Source: Planctomycetota bacterium (GTDB lineage Bacteria > Planctomycetota > Phycisphaerae > WQYP01). Taken from it: a DNA stretch of 32,127 nucleotides. The notes below the pieces were generated by a model, which did no database searches, was not told the origin of the DNA, and saw nothing but the letters and a program-made list of their open reading frames with translations. The translations under genes and the position numbers were made by a program. How positions within the stretch are numbered: position 1 is the first letter of the stretch; every line of letters starts with the position of its first letter. Below, piece by piece: positions 19,747-27,468 of the stretch. The stretch covers positions 1 through 32,127 of the forward strand of contig JAJYDW010000045.1 in assembly GCA_021790385.1 (NCBI GenBank), written 5' to 3'.

Positions 19747-19762
19747 GATTATTCCTGATACA

Positions 19763-20503
19763 TCAGCGAGTCTGGGCGGCGGAGACATGGTGTTCGGCAC
19801 AACGCTGCAAAGCCACCTCAAGGTTGGGCAGCAGTTCATGGGCGATAATCTGATGACCTTTGAAATTGGGATGTACACCGTCGGTACCGATGACCTCCGC
19901 GGCCGGAAAGCGGTGCAGCGCCGCTCCATAAGCAACAAAGGCACTGTGAGTGGTTTTAGCCGCCTCCGCGGCCGCATCATGATAAGCCAACAGGCCGATA
20001 TCAGATCGCTGCTGTCCGCCGTTGCCGGCGATCAGCGCGGAAACATCTTTCCCGGATAATTGGGAAAGATAAGGTCCGCGCCGGGCCAGATCGTGATTGG
20101 GCATATCGGTGAGAATGGGAAATGCTCCGGCGGCGATGACCTTGCTCGCCAGCAGTTGCAGATTGGCCCCACATTGGGCCACGGTCAGCCGGTTACGTAC
20201 AATACGGCCCTCACTGATGATAAAGCGTCTCCACTCCACATCCGCATCGTTACCGCCCAGCATCAGCAATACCAGGCACGGCTGGTGTTGTGCTAAAAGA
20301 GCGTCGATGACCGAAAGTGCGGCAGTGGTGGTGCGATGAATGTCGGCATCCACAATAATTTCCGTCGCCGGTAGTCGTTCCCGCAGCAAATCTACGTAGC
20401 AGGTTTGCACCGTGGCGACAATTTCCGAAATGCGCAGTTCTTCCACTCCCAGTGATATGCTGTCTCCAACAATGAGCAGGCGATGTTTTGGCGCTTTACG
20501 CAT
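19763..20503 (-). CDS. SGNH/GDSL-family hydrolase
   Basis: This 246-residue protein belongs to the SGNH esterase/lipase/acetyltransferase superfamily. Block I is VGDSIS, with the nucleophile S15. Block III is LGGND (82-86). Block V is DGVHP, with D208 and H211, completing a Ser-Asp-His triad. No signal peptide is seen, so it should be cytoplasmic. ATG 20503 overlaps the last codons of the upstream ligase gene by eight bases and has GAGGAG about ten bases before it, which suggests translational coupling. The family removes or transfers acyl groups on sugars, lipids and peptides. In this cluster it most likely edits an acyl or acetyl group on the pathway product. The exact substrate cannot be read from the sequence. 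Confidence 0.87.
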   Translation of the reverse strand: MRKAPKHRLLIVGDSISLGVEELRISEIVATVQTCYVDLLRERLPATEIIVDADIHRTTTAALSVIDALLAQHQPCLVLLMLGGNDADVEWRRFIISEGRIVRNRLTVAQCGANLQLLASKVIAAGAFPILTDMPNHDLARRGPYLSQLSGKDVSALIAGNGGQQRSDIGLLAYHDAAAEAAKTTHSAFVAYGAALHRFPAAEVIGTDGVHPNFKGHQIIAHELLPNLEVALQRCAEHHVSAAQTR

Positions 20504-21872
20504 GAACGACGGACTCCTCGCCGATGAGGTGGCCATTGCCTGTGGCCGGGGCAGCCGGCGACTCGTCCTGATATCGTCGGTCAATCATCCGTTTGAGCTT
20601 GCGTTGCCGGCGCAATTCGCCATCCCGATGAAGGAGGATGCGCATGTCGAAGATACCAAGGGCCAGGTTTTTCATCAGATCAGGATACTGTTGGGTGGCG
20701 GAGGCCTGCACCTGACGGCGGATTTCGTCGTGGTCGGTGCGGGCGCTTTCCAGGTGAATTTCCATGATTTCCCGGATGCCTTCAAGCTTGAATACGACCT
20801 GCCAGTCGCCGGAAAGGCCCGGCACATGCTCCAGAATGTTGGAAAACATCAGCGGATAAAGATTGCCGCCGCTGGCCACGATCATCTCATCCCGGCGGCC
20901 ACGAAATCGGCTGATGCACAGTCCGCGTTTACCGCAGGCGCAAGTTCCTGGGATAATTCTGGTTACGTCACGGGTACGGTAGCGAATTAAGGGCATGACG
21001 CGGCGCAGCAACGTGGTGAAAACCAGTTCGCCAAAACCCTCGGCATCGGGTTCGATGATTTCCGTGGTGAAGCTCAGGTCATCGGTGTGATAGCCATTGA
21101 AGTGATCACACGGCTGATAGCCCAGGGCGGAACCAAGTTCCACACTGCCGTAGCACATTTTAACCCGCACTCCCTGCCATACTTTCTGCATCCACGGGAT
21201 GGCTTCGGCAGGCATTTCTTCCGCTCCGCCGATGAACAGTTTCAGCGGAACCGCACCATGCTTTTCGGCCAGTTCCGTCAGGCGAATCAGCCAGGTAGGC
21301 TCTCCCATAACTACGTTAAATTTATACTGTTTCAGCCGTCGATAGACTTCAACCGGGTCCACTTTGCCGAAGGCCATGCAGAAATTTCCGGCGGCCATCA
21401 GGCTGTTATGCGTAATCATGCCCGGAATCCACATGCAGAAATCGAACGCATTGGCCACGCGGTCCTGCGGAGTAACACCCATCAAGCGCAGGCCTGCCGC
21501 ATCCACCTGCCCCATGGCCTGCAGTTCGGCCTGGTCGTAATAGATCTGTTTATTTTTTCCGCTGGTTCCGGAGGATTCAAAGACAATAGAGGCGGGTTTA
21601 CAGATAAAAATTTCCGGATTGGCGACCACATCATCGGGGGTGGTATAAAAATCGCCCAGGTCGGCAGGGCCTCGCACCTGAGCGGCATTAATACCGTGCT
21701 TCCGGAAGGCTTCGCGGTAGAACGCAGAGTGCTGCGCGGCCCAGCGGACTGTCTGGCGAAATCGATCGTGCCGCAGACGCATCAAAACCGATTCCGGCAC
21801 GCGCTGATATATATCAGCCAGCGTGCCAGGGGACAACCTCCCTGCTATTGAGTCCACCAGGCGAAAAAGCAT
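20496..21872 (-). CDS. PaaK/CapK-like adenylate-forming ligase
   Basis: The 458-residue protein resembles phenylacetate-CoA ligases and the CapK-like proteins of capsule clusters. These activate a carboxylic acid as an acyl-AMP and pass it to CoA or another acceptor. The P-loop is SSGTSGKNK (100-108), with K-N-K where true PaaK has P-K, a pattern seen in CapK-like branches. CYGSVELGSALGYQ is the aromatic-binding/A5 region. RYRTRDVTRII is the A7-A8 hinge, followed by a cysteine pair, GTCACGKRGLC, that may bind metal. RGRRDEMIVASGGNLYP ends the large domain. ATG 21872 has AAGGA about ten bases upstream and lies 20 bases after the aminotransferase stop. The acid substrate is unknown. Confidence 0.85.
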   Translation of the reverse strand: MLFRLVDSIAGRLSPGTLADIYQRVPESVLMRLRHDRFRQTVRWAAQHSAFYREAFRKHGINAAQVRGPADLGDFYTTPDDVVANPEIFICKPASIVFESSGTSGKNKQIYYDQAELQAMGQVDAAGLRLMGVTPQDRVANAFDFCMWIPGMITHNSLMAAGNFCMAFGKVDPVEVYRRLKQYKFNVVMGEPTWLIRLTELAEKHGAVPLKLFIGGAEEMPAEAIPWMQKVWQGVRVKMCYGSVELGSALGYQPCDHFNGYHTDDLSFTTEIIEPDAEGFGELVFTTLLRRVMPLIRYRTRDVTRIIPGTCACGKRGLCISRFRGRRDEMIVASGGNLYPLMFSNILEHVPGLSGDWQVVFKLEGIREIMEIHLESARTDHDEIRRQVQASATQQYPDLMKNLALGIFDMRILLHRDGELRRQRKLKRMIDRRYQDESPAAPATGNGHLIGEESVVHA

Positions 21873-21892
21873 TTTCAATACGTCCTTCTTTG

Positions 21893-23254
21893 TTAGCTTA
21901 TCGACTGCATAGCCGCTTGAATTGCCATTTCGGCCAACCGGCCATCTTCCTGGCCGTGGGCGGCCGATACAAACCAGCACGCCGATCCTGAACTGTTGAT
22001 ATGCACGCCATGCTCCAGCAGACTCTGGCGGAAGGCGGCAAATTTGCCGGTATCGACCTTGAGTAAATCGCGGTAGTGCCGGAGCGGATGGCCATTGGTC
22101 CCAAAGATGACCTGGAACATGGATCCAACTCCTTGCACTACGCACGGTATCTGGCGGTCATGGGCCGCGCGGTTGATGGCATCTATTAAGCTTCGTCCGT
22201 GGGCCTCGATGGCATCCAACACGCCGGGTTGATTAATTGTTTTCAGCGTAGCCAGCGCTGCGGCCGCACACACCGGGTTGCCGTTGTACGTTCCTCCGTG
22301 CTTGCTGATGTTCGCCGCCACCAATTCCATAATATCACGGCGACCGGTAAAGGCACTGATGGGGAATCCTCCTCCGATGGCTTTGCTGAAGACCGCCAGG
22401 TCCGGCACAATTTTCAGATATTGCGCAGCTCCGCCCGGGGCCACGCGAAAACCGGTCACGATCTCATCAAAGATCAACACGATGTTGCGGCGACTGCATT
22501 CCTGGCGAATCCATTCCAGAAAGCCCGGCTGAGGCATAATGCAGGCGTTATTGGCTACCAGCGGTTCCAAAATGACCGCCGCCAGCTTGTCTCCGTGCCG
22601 CTGAAGAATGGCTTTGAGAATTTCCTGTTCATTCCATGGCGCAATAATGACATCGTCCACCACGCCCTGCGGAATTCCACGGGAATGCGGATGCGAAGCC
22701 GGAGCTTCCAGTTCACCGGCGTCATCCAGAGTCGGACGGTTACTGATTGCCAGCACATCCACCCAACCATGATAGTGGCCTTCAAATTTAAGAATTTTAT
22801 TTTTGCCGGTAAAGCCGCGGGCGGCGCGAACGGCCCCGCAAATCGCTTCGGAACCGGAACTGGCAAAACGTACCAAATCCGCCCCCGGCACCATGGAGCG
22901 AATCTGCCCGGCAAGCGCTACTTCCACCGTATTGCAGGTGCCGAACATGGTGCCGCGTTGGAGTTGATCCGTTACGGCTGCGGTTATCTCGGTGTTGGCG
23001 TGGCCCAGGATAACGGCACCATAACTTAGAAGATAATCAATAAATTCATGGCCATCAGCATCCCAAACCCGCGATCCAGAGCCACGGGTCAGGTACAGCG
23101 GATAAGGCAGATTACCGGTGGTGGTGGCCCGGGCGGAACTGGCAATTCCTCCCGCCAGAACCGTTTTGGCCTGCTGAAACCATTTTTTTGAGGCTGGTGC
23201 CTGATCCTGGCCGGGCAGTCCAATTTCCGACTTAAGCTGTCGTGTTTTGATCAT
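21893..23254 (-). CDS. Class-III PLP aminotransferase (GSAM-like)
   Basis: The 453-residue protein is closest in pattern to glutamate-1-semialdehyde aminomutase and related omega-aminotransferases. Cofactor motifs are SSGSEA (132-137), GHYHGW (159-164), FDEIVTGFR with D263, and the Schiff-base lysine K291 in FSKAIGGGFP. HGGTYNGNP lies beyond it. True HemL is somewhat shorter and sits among heme genes. Here the gene lies in a biosynthetic cluster, so amination of a keto sugar, an aldehyde or an amino acid side chain is likelier. ATG 23254 starts nine bases after the M20 gene's stop; GTG 23257 is also possible. The coupling implies the two products act in one pathway. Confidence 0.87.
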   Translation of the reverse strand: MIKTRQLKSEIGLPGQDQAPASKKWFQQAKTVLAGGIASSARATTTGNLPYPLYLTRGSGSRVWDADGHEFIDYLLSYGAVILGHANTEITAAVTDQLQRGTMFGTCNTVEVALAGQIRSMVPGADLVRFASSGSEAICGAVRAARGFTGKNKILKFEGHYHGWVDVLAISNRPTLDDAGELEAPASHPHSRGIPQGVVDDVIIAPWNEQEILKAILQRHGDKLAAVILEPLVANNACIMPQPGFLEWIRQECSRRNIVLIFDEIVTGFRVAPGGAAQYLKIVPDLAVFSKAIGGGFPISAFTGRRDIMELVAANISKHGGTYNGNPVCAAAALATLKTINQPGVLDAIEAHGRSLIDAINRAAHDRQIPCVVQGVGSMFQVIFGTNGHPLRHYRDLLKVDTGKFAAFRQSLLEHGVHINSSGSACWFVSAAHGQEDGRLAEMAIQAAMQSIS

Positions 23255-23263
23255 CACTAATTC

Positions 23264-24568
23264 TTACCGTAAACGTAACCATTCATCAATAGTCCGGGCG
23301 AACATGGCAGCCACCCTTTCCACTTCATTAAAATTCACAAATTCATCAGCCGCGTGCGCCTGGGCCAGGCTGCCCGGTCCCCAGACCAAGGTCGGGGTGT
23401 TATGCAGGTTGGCCCGCAACCCGGCTTCGCAACCAGAATTAAAAGCTTTCCATCCCTGCCATCGGGTGTGCGCGGGCGATTCGGCCACCGCCTTTTCGGC
23501 CAGTCGGCTGATGATGGCGTCCGGCGACGTGCTATGCCCACAGTAGGTTTCCGTAAATTCCACAGTTAAGGAATTGGCCGGTACTCCAACGGCAGCAAGC
23601 TTACGCCGCAAATCACCGCGAAATTGCTGTTGCCAAGCTTCCAACGAATCGCCAGGCAGCAACTCGAAATATCCGGCGCAACGGCACTCATCGGCCACCA
23701 TTCCCTGCCATTGTCCACCTTGGATAAAATCCACGGTAATCGGGCGGGCAATGGGGCAATCCGAAAATAGCGGATCGGGAGCAATGCCATTATAGTCGCG
23801 CTCCATTTGGTCCAGCGCATCAAGTACTTTCCGGGTGGCGGCAATGGCGTCTTCCCCCAGCCACTTCACCGTGCCATGCACTGCTTTGCCGGAAATCCCA
23901 ATGGCAAAGCGCAGACCTCCGCGCGAGGCCAGCCGCGGTAAAGATTCTGTGGGTTCAAGGACGATGGAACAATCTGCCCGGTAGCCGCGCAGCACACTGG
24001 TAAGGGTGCCCAGACCCACCGCATCTTCTTCGCCGGGAACCAGCTCCAGCAGCACCGGTGCATTGGTCGGTCCGCCCAGACTTTGGCTCACGCTATGCAT
24101 GGCCCACAGGGCACTAACGAGCGGGCCCTTAACATCGCAGGCTCCGCGGCCATAAATTCGATCATCGGTTACTGTTGCTATCCAAGGTTTAAATTTCCAT
24201 CGTTCCGGCGCCGGAGCATCCACCACATCCGAATGGGCATTGAATATCAGGGCCGGCTGTGACGGGTTGCAACAAGTTATGCCGAGAACCAGTGTGGGGC
24301 GGTTGGCCAGTGAAATATGTCGAGCTTGTCCCTGCGGATATGCGGCCACGAGTTGATCTGTGGATTGCCAGACATCGGTGGTAAAGCCGTGCTCCCTGGC
24401 CCATTGGTGGGCAAACTGCACCAGTCCTTGTTCATGTCCGCTGATGCTTTTTTGGGCAATAAGTGAACAAAGGAGAGATTTCATGTCTTCCCGACAGGCC
24501 GCCATGGCCTGTTCTACGCCGCCCGCTGGGCTATGGAGAAGTTGAGTTTGGATCGTTTGCCGCGACAT
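23264..24568 (-). CDS. M20-family metallohydrolase (ArgE/DapE-like)
   Basis: This 434-residue protein belongs to the M20 peptidase/deacylase family, which uses two zinc ions to cut amide bonds of N-acyl amino acids or small peptides. All ligands are visible: H112 and D114 in FNAHSDVVD, D145 in GRGACDVKG, E180 and E181 in VPGEED, E205 in EPTE, and H405 near the C-terminus in AQAHAADE. A dimerisation domain lies between about 220 and 330 (GISGKAVHGTVKW onward). No signal peptide is visible. The frame is open up to 24685. I chose ATG 24568 because it gives a normal N-terminus, but no strong ribosome-binding site supports it, and 24643 or 24622 remain possible. In the cluster it may remove an acyl group from an amine intermediate. 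Confidence 0.85.
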   Translation of the reverse strand: MSRQTIQTQLLHSPAGGVEQAMAACREDMKSLLCSLIAQKSISGHEQGLVQFAHQWAREHGFTTDVWQSTDQLVAAYPQGQARHISLANRPTLVLGITCCNPSQPALIFNAHSDVVDAPAPERWKFKPWIATVTDDRIYGRGACDVKGPLVSALWAMHSVSQSLGGPTNAPVLLELVPGEEDAVGLGTLTSVLRGYRADCSIVLEPTESLPRLASRGGLRFAIGISGKAVHGTVKWLGEDAIAATRKVLDALDQMERDYNGIAPDPLFSDCPIARPITVDFIQGGQWQGMVADECRCAGYFELLPGDSLEAWQQQFRGDLRRKLAAVGVPANSLTVEFTETYCGHSTSPDAIISRLAEKAVAESPAHTRWQGWKAFNSGCEAGLRANLHNTPTLVWGPGSLAQAHAADEFVNFNEVERVAAMFARTIDEWLRLR

Positions 24569-24691
24569 GGTGTTAAAATGCGACTCCGAAAAAGGCCGGA
24601 ATTTGTACAGCATGGCGGCCATGGAGCCGGCTCTCCCGTTCATACAGAGCCGTTCGGTCGATGTGCTGGGTTGCGGTGCAGACAAACAGGG

Positions 24692-25384
24692 CTAAACCAC
24701 CGCGGCTTTGGTCATCCACGCATTGGATAGCGCCATGGTCACGTCGGTCAAGCCGGAATAGGGAATATAAGGCACATGTTCTGTGGATAGAGCCTTGGCT
24801 AACGCACCCTTGGCAAAAACAACATCCGCCTGCCGAGCGGGGCATAAATCACTGCGGCCATCGCCAATGTAGATAGAGCGGCGATGGGCTTGCGCCAGTA
24901 AATTTGCCGAATTACACTTACAATGGGCCGCCGCCGAAGCACATTGCGCGTTGCGATGGGGGCACGAAAAATGCAGTCTATCGCGATGTTGCCGTGCCCG
25001 GTTGGCCCGTATGGTCAGATGCCCCAGGCCATGACGGGTCAGAATACGCCGGATAAATGTTTCAATGCCGTCGCTTAAAATAGTCACCGGAACGTTGTAT
25101 TGCTCAAGTATCTGCAACAGTGGCTCAAAGCCCGGATCCAGATGAATTTGATCCAAAAAGGCGGCCAATTCAGCCGCTTTTACCCGCACCAGGCTAAATT
25201 CACTGCGCAAGCATTCCTCAGATCCAATCAGGCCGGCTCGCCAACGTTCTTCGATGATCTTCCATGAATCATTGCAGGCAAATCGGCTGACCAATTCATC
25301 CAGGACATCTTCACGGGAAATGGTGCCATCAAAGTCGATCCAGACTTGGGCATGGAGAGGTAGTGGCAGGCTGGATTGAAACAA
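24692..25384 (-). CDS. HAD-IB phosphatase, MtnX/SerB-like
   Basis: The protein is a haloacid-dehalogenase phosphatase of subclass IB, related to MtnX and phosphoserine phosphatases. Motif I is DFDGT (D17, D19), motif II TILSDG (S104), and motif IV YIGDGRSD (D175, D179). A cysteine-rich insert with C141, C148, C155 and C157 plus histidines could bind a metal. The frame is open to 25507, but a TATAAT box at 25453-25448 would start the transcript inside it. The start must then be internal, and no in-frame ATG exists. TTG 25384, with GAGG upstream, gives 230 residues, the normal size. TTG 25417 is an alternative. It is the first gene of the six-gene cluster. Confidence 0.75.
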   Translation of the reverse strand: MFQSSLPLPLHAQVWIDFDGTISREDVLDELVSRFACNDSWKIIEERWRAGLIGSEECLRSEFSLVRVKAAELAAFLDQIHLDPGFEPLLQILEQYNVPVTILSDGIETFIRRILTRHGLGHLTIRANRARQHRDRLHFSCPHRNAQCASAAAHCKCNSANLLAQAHRRSIYIGDGRSDLCPARQADVVFAKGALAKALSTEHVPYIPYSGLTDVTMALSNAWMTKAAVV

Positions 25385-25447
25385 GCTAAAATAAACCTCG
25401 CAAAAACCATCCTTCAAGGTTTCAATGGCATTTGAAACCTGAGCTGG

Positions 25448-25476
25448 ATTATAGCAGAGATTTATCAAAAGTGTTA
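25448..25476 (-). promoter_or_regulatory. Promoter of the six-gene minus-strand cluster
   Basis: On the minus strand a perfect TATAAT lies at 25453-25448. CTAACA, 18 bp upstream, matches the -35 consensus at 4 of 6 positions. Transcription would begin near 25441, forcing a start codon inside the long open frame of the first gene. Confidence 0.5.
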
Positions 25477-25579
25477 GCAACTTCCTGGATAGTTGTGCGT
25501 TAAACAAAACTTGTGTTTTTTGGCCGGGCGACGGCGAATTATGGCCTGGTGCGAAGAACTAACCGCTGTGAGGCACAAA

Positions 25580-26080
25580 ATGAATGGCTTCGACCTGGAA
25601 GACAGTACCTTTATGCAGCAGGCTTTAAGTTTAGCGCGCCGGGCCATGCGCATGGGCGAAATTCCGGTGGGGGCCGTCGTGGTGGAAAATGGTGTGTATG
25701 GACCGCGGATTATTGGACGTGGTTTTAATCACCGCGAGAAACGTTCAGACCCAACGGCTCATGCCGAAGTCGTGGCCTTAAGAGCGGCGGGGCGATTCAG
25801 AAAGTCCTGGCAATTATCGGATTGCCGCATGTATGTCACCCTGGAGCCTTGTCCGATGTGCGCTGGAGCCTTGGTCAATGCTCGAATCCGGCGGCTGATT
25901 TTCGGTGCTTTTGATCCCAAGGCCGGAGCTGCCGGCACATTGTATCAAATTACCAATGACCCGCGATTGAATCACCGTATGGAAACCGCCGGCGGATTGA
26001 TGGCGGAGGAATCGGCGGCATTGCTGCGAGAATTTTTCACCGCCCGCCGCAAATCCCGCCTGGTCTGCGATGATATCTGA
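25580..26080 (+). CDS. tadA: tRNA-specific adenosine deaminase
   Basis: TadA converts adenosine to inosine at wobble position 34 of tRNA-Arg(ACG), which is essential for reading CGN codons. The 166-residue protein has the zinc-binding and catalytic motif THAE as TAHAEVVAL (H61, proton shuttle E63) and PCPMC (C91, C94) within EPCPMCAGALVNARI. It also has the family's IPVGAVVV and FGAFDPKAGAAGT segments. Longer frames start at 25493 or 25541, but ATG 25580 has GAGG six bases upstream and matches the usual TadA length. It is divergent from the minus-strand cluster. Confidence 0.95.
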   Translation: MNGFDLEDSTFMQQALSLARRAMRMGEIPVGAVVVENGVYGPRIIGRGFNHREKRSDPTAHAEVVALRAAGRFRKSWQLSDCRMYVTLEPCPMCAGALVNARIRRLIFGAFDPKAGAAGTLYQITNDPRLNHRMETAGGLMAEESAALLREFFTARRKSRLVCDDI

Positions 26081-26330
26081 CCATAAACCACCTTCAAGAT
26101 ACCGGGCCAAATAACTGTACGCTTCTCGGCTGGTCTTTTTGTCTGCGGGCGGGGTATGCTTGTGCCCTTCATGCCTCGCCGGCGGCCCGCCTGGGCGGCC
26201 TGGGCGGACTCACCGCAGGGCTGCTTGCAAAAAAACGCCTAAGCCATCATACTGCTTTACCTGATTCCGGCAGTTCACCGTAGTCAGGCCTCGGTCCGGG
26301 TGACCGTACAATGTTAAGCAGGAGTGTTTC
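26081..26330 (+). promoter_or_regulatory. rpsT promoter region with 9-bp duplication
   Basis: TTGCAA (26225-26230) and CATACT (26248-26253) are exactly 17 bp apart, a good sigma-70 promoter for rpsT that leaves a leader of about 70 bases. TACAAT at 26307-26312 is a possible second -10. Just before the promoter the word CCTGGGCGG is duplicated in tandem (26190-26198, 26199-26207) inside a very GC-rich stretch. AGGAG at 26320-26324 is the Shine-Dalgarno of rpsT. Confidence 0.5.
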
Positions 26331-26612
26331 GTGGCCCATTCGTTATCAGCAAACAAGAGAATTCGACAAAATGCCAGGCGGCGGCTCCGCAATCGCTTGC
26401 AAAAGAAAAACGTGAAATTGCATATTCGCAAGGTAGATGAGTTGCTGATTAAAAAAGATGCTGCGGCCGCAGCATCGGCGATTAAAGATGCACAAAAAAT
26501 TCTCGATCGCATGGGTGTCAAAAAGACCCTGCATCCCAATACCGTGGCCCGCCGGAAGAGCCGGATGGCCCGCCGTTTGAACGCGGTGGTCAAGGCCGCG
26601 TCTGCGGTTTAG
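26331..26612 (+). CDS. rpsT: 30S ribosomal protein S20
   Basis: S20 is a primary binder of 16S rRNA that helps assemble the small subunit. The 93-residue, very basic protein has the family start AHSLSANKRIRQNARRRLRN and the three-helix layout, ending with LHPNTVARRKSRMARRLNAV. It begins with GTG rather than ATG. The codon is fixed by AGGAG six bases upstream and by the conserved second residue. Some S20 genes use weak starts as part of autogenous control, so GTG here may matter, but that is inference. Confidence 0.96.
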   Translation: MAHSLSANKRIRQNARRRLRNRLQKKNVKLHIRKVDELLIKKDAAAAASAIKDAQKILDRMGVKKTLHPNTVARRKSRMARRLNAVVKAASAV

Positions 26613-26668
26613 TTCCGCCTTTTCATCCGGCTCAGAAAACTATCCGATCGCCGTCAAGTGGATATTGC

Positions 26669-27283
26669 ATGAACGTGCGCGAACGCCTGCTTTTGCCCGT
26701 CGGGCCGTCTGGCAGAGAGTTTGTATCGCGTGCGGGTGGCAAATTGGATGCCGCTTTGTCCACCTTGAAAATCACCGTGACCAGTGCTGTAACCGCTGAT
26801 TTGGGTTCCAATGTCGGCGGGTTTGTTGATTGTCTGTTGCAATGGGGGGCGGCCAGGGTATACGCGCTGGATACCGGCTATGGGGTGTTGGCTTGGAAAC
26901 TGCGGAAAGATCCGCGCGTGTGTGTGATGGAACGCACCAATGCCCTGTTTGCCGCACTGCCCGAACCGGTGGATATCATTACCATTGATGTAGGCTGGAC
27001 CCGGCAGGAAAAAATTCTGCCCACAGCGGCTAAATTACTGCGGCGCAAGGCGGATGGCCGGGGGGCAGGGGCTATCATCAGCCTCTTTAAGCCGCAGTAT
27101 GAATCCGAATTGGCCAGAGTACAGCGTGGTGTACTGACCTCCGAACAATCATTGGCGGTTCTGCAGGAGACCGTGGACCGTATTGAGGCGATGGGTTTTA
27201 TCATCCACGGTCTGGTCGAAAGTCCCATACGAGGGCAGGGCGGCAACAGGGAATTTCTGTTGTGGCTGGAAGCGCCGGATTAA
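26669..27283 (+). CDS. TlyA-like rRNA methyltransferase without S4 domain
   Basis: The 204-residue protein carries the FtsJ/RrmJ-type SAM methyltransferase domain of the TlyA family, which 2'-O-methylates ribosomal RNA. It has FVSRAGGKLDAAL (18-30), the SAM motif ADLGSNVGGFVDCLLQWGA, and VYALDTGYGVLAWKLRKDP with ERTNA. The K-D-K-E catalytic set is present as K25, D107, K141 (LFKPQYE) and E195 (NREFLLWL). Typical TlyA proteins are 240-270 residues with an N-terminal S4 RNA-binding domain. Here only about 17 residues precede the methylase, and no S4 domain is encoded upstream in any frame I could see. The DVSF motif is altered to DVGW. Its RNA target is uncertain. Confidence 0.88.
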   Translation: MNVRERLLLPVGPSGREFVSRAGGKLDAALSTLKITVTSAVTADLGSNVGGFVDCLLQWGAARVYALDTGYGVLAWKLRKDPRVCVMERTNALFAALPEPVDIITIDVGWTRQEKILPTAAKLLRRKADGRGAGAIISLFKPQYESELARVQRGVLTSEQSLAVLQETVDRIEAMGFIIHGLVESPIRGQGGNREFLLWLEAPD

Positions 27284-27381
27284 GCGGCCGTCCTCGGTGG
27301 TCATACCCGGTGTGCGACCGACCCAAACATGCCTTGCCTTGCTGCGCGCAGGGCGGCGCTGTCGATATTTGCCCGCATTGC

Positions 27382-27434
27382 GTTACAATGAAAATTACAC
27401 CGGGCCTGCGGTGTTATGGCAGGATCGTTGTAAC
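27382..27434 (+). promoter_or_regulatory. Nested dyad before the sensor kinase
   Basis: Outer arms GTTACAA (27382-27388) and TTGTAAC (27428-27434) enclose an inner hairpin, ACACCG (27397-27402) with CGGTGT (27409-27414) and a six-base loop. It ends 34 bases before the kinase start. It could be an operator pair or a folded mRNA leader. No clear sigma-70 promoter was found around it. Confidence 0.35.
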
Positions 27435-27468
27435 ATGGTCCGCATGAGAGCAAACGGAGTCGGCGACG

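Noticed and set aside
21893-23254. HemL, glutamate-1-semialdehyde aminomutase of heme synthesis
   Set aside because: It has the fold, but the gene is coupled to an M20 hydrolase and a CapK-like ligase with no heme synthesis gene beside it. A tailoring aminotransferase fits better, though HemL is not strictly excluded.
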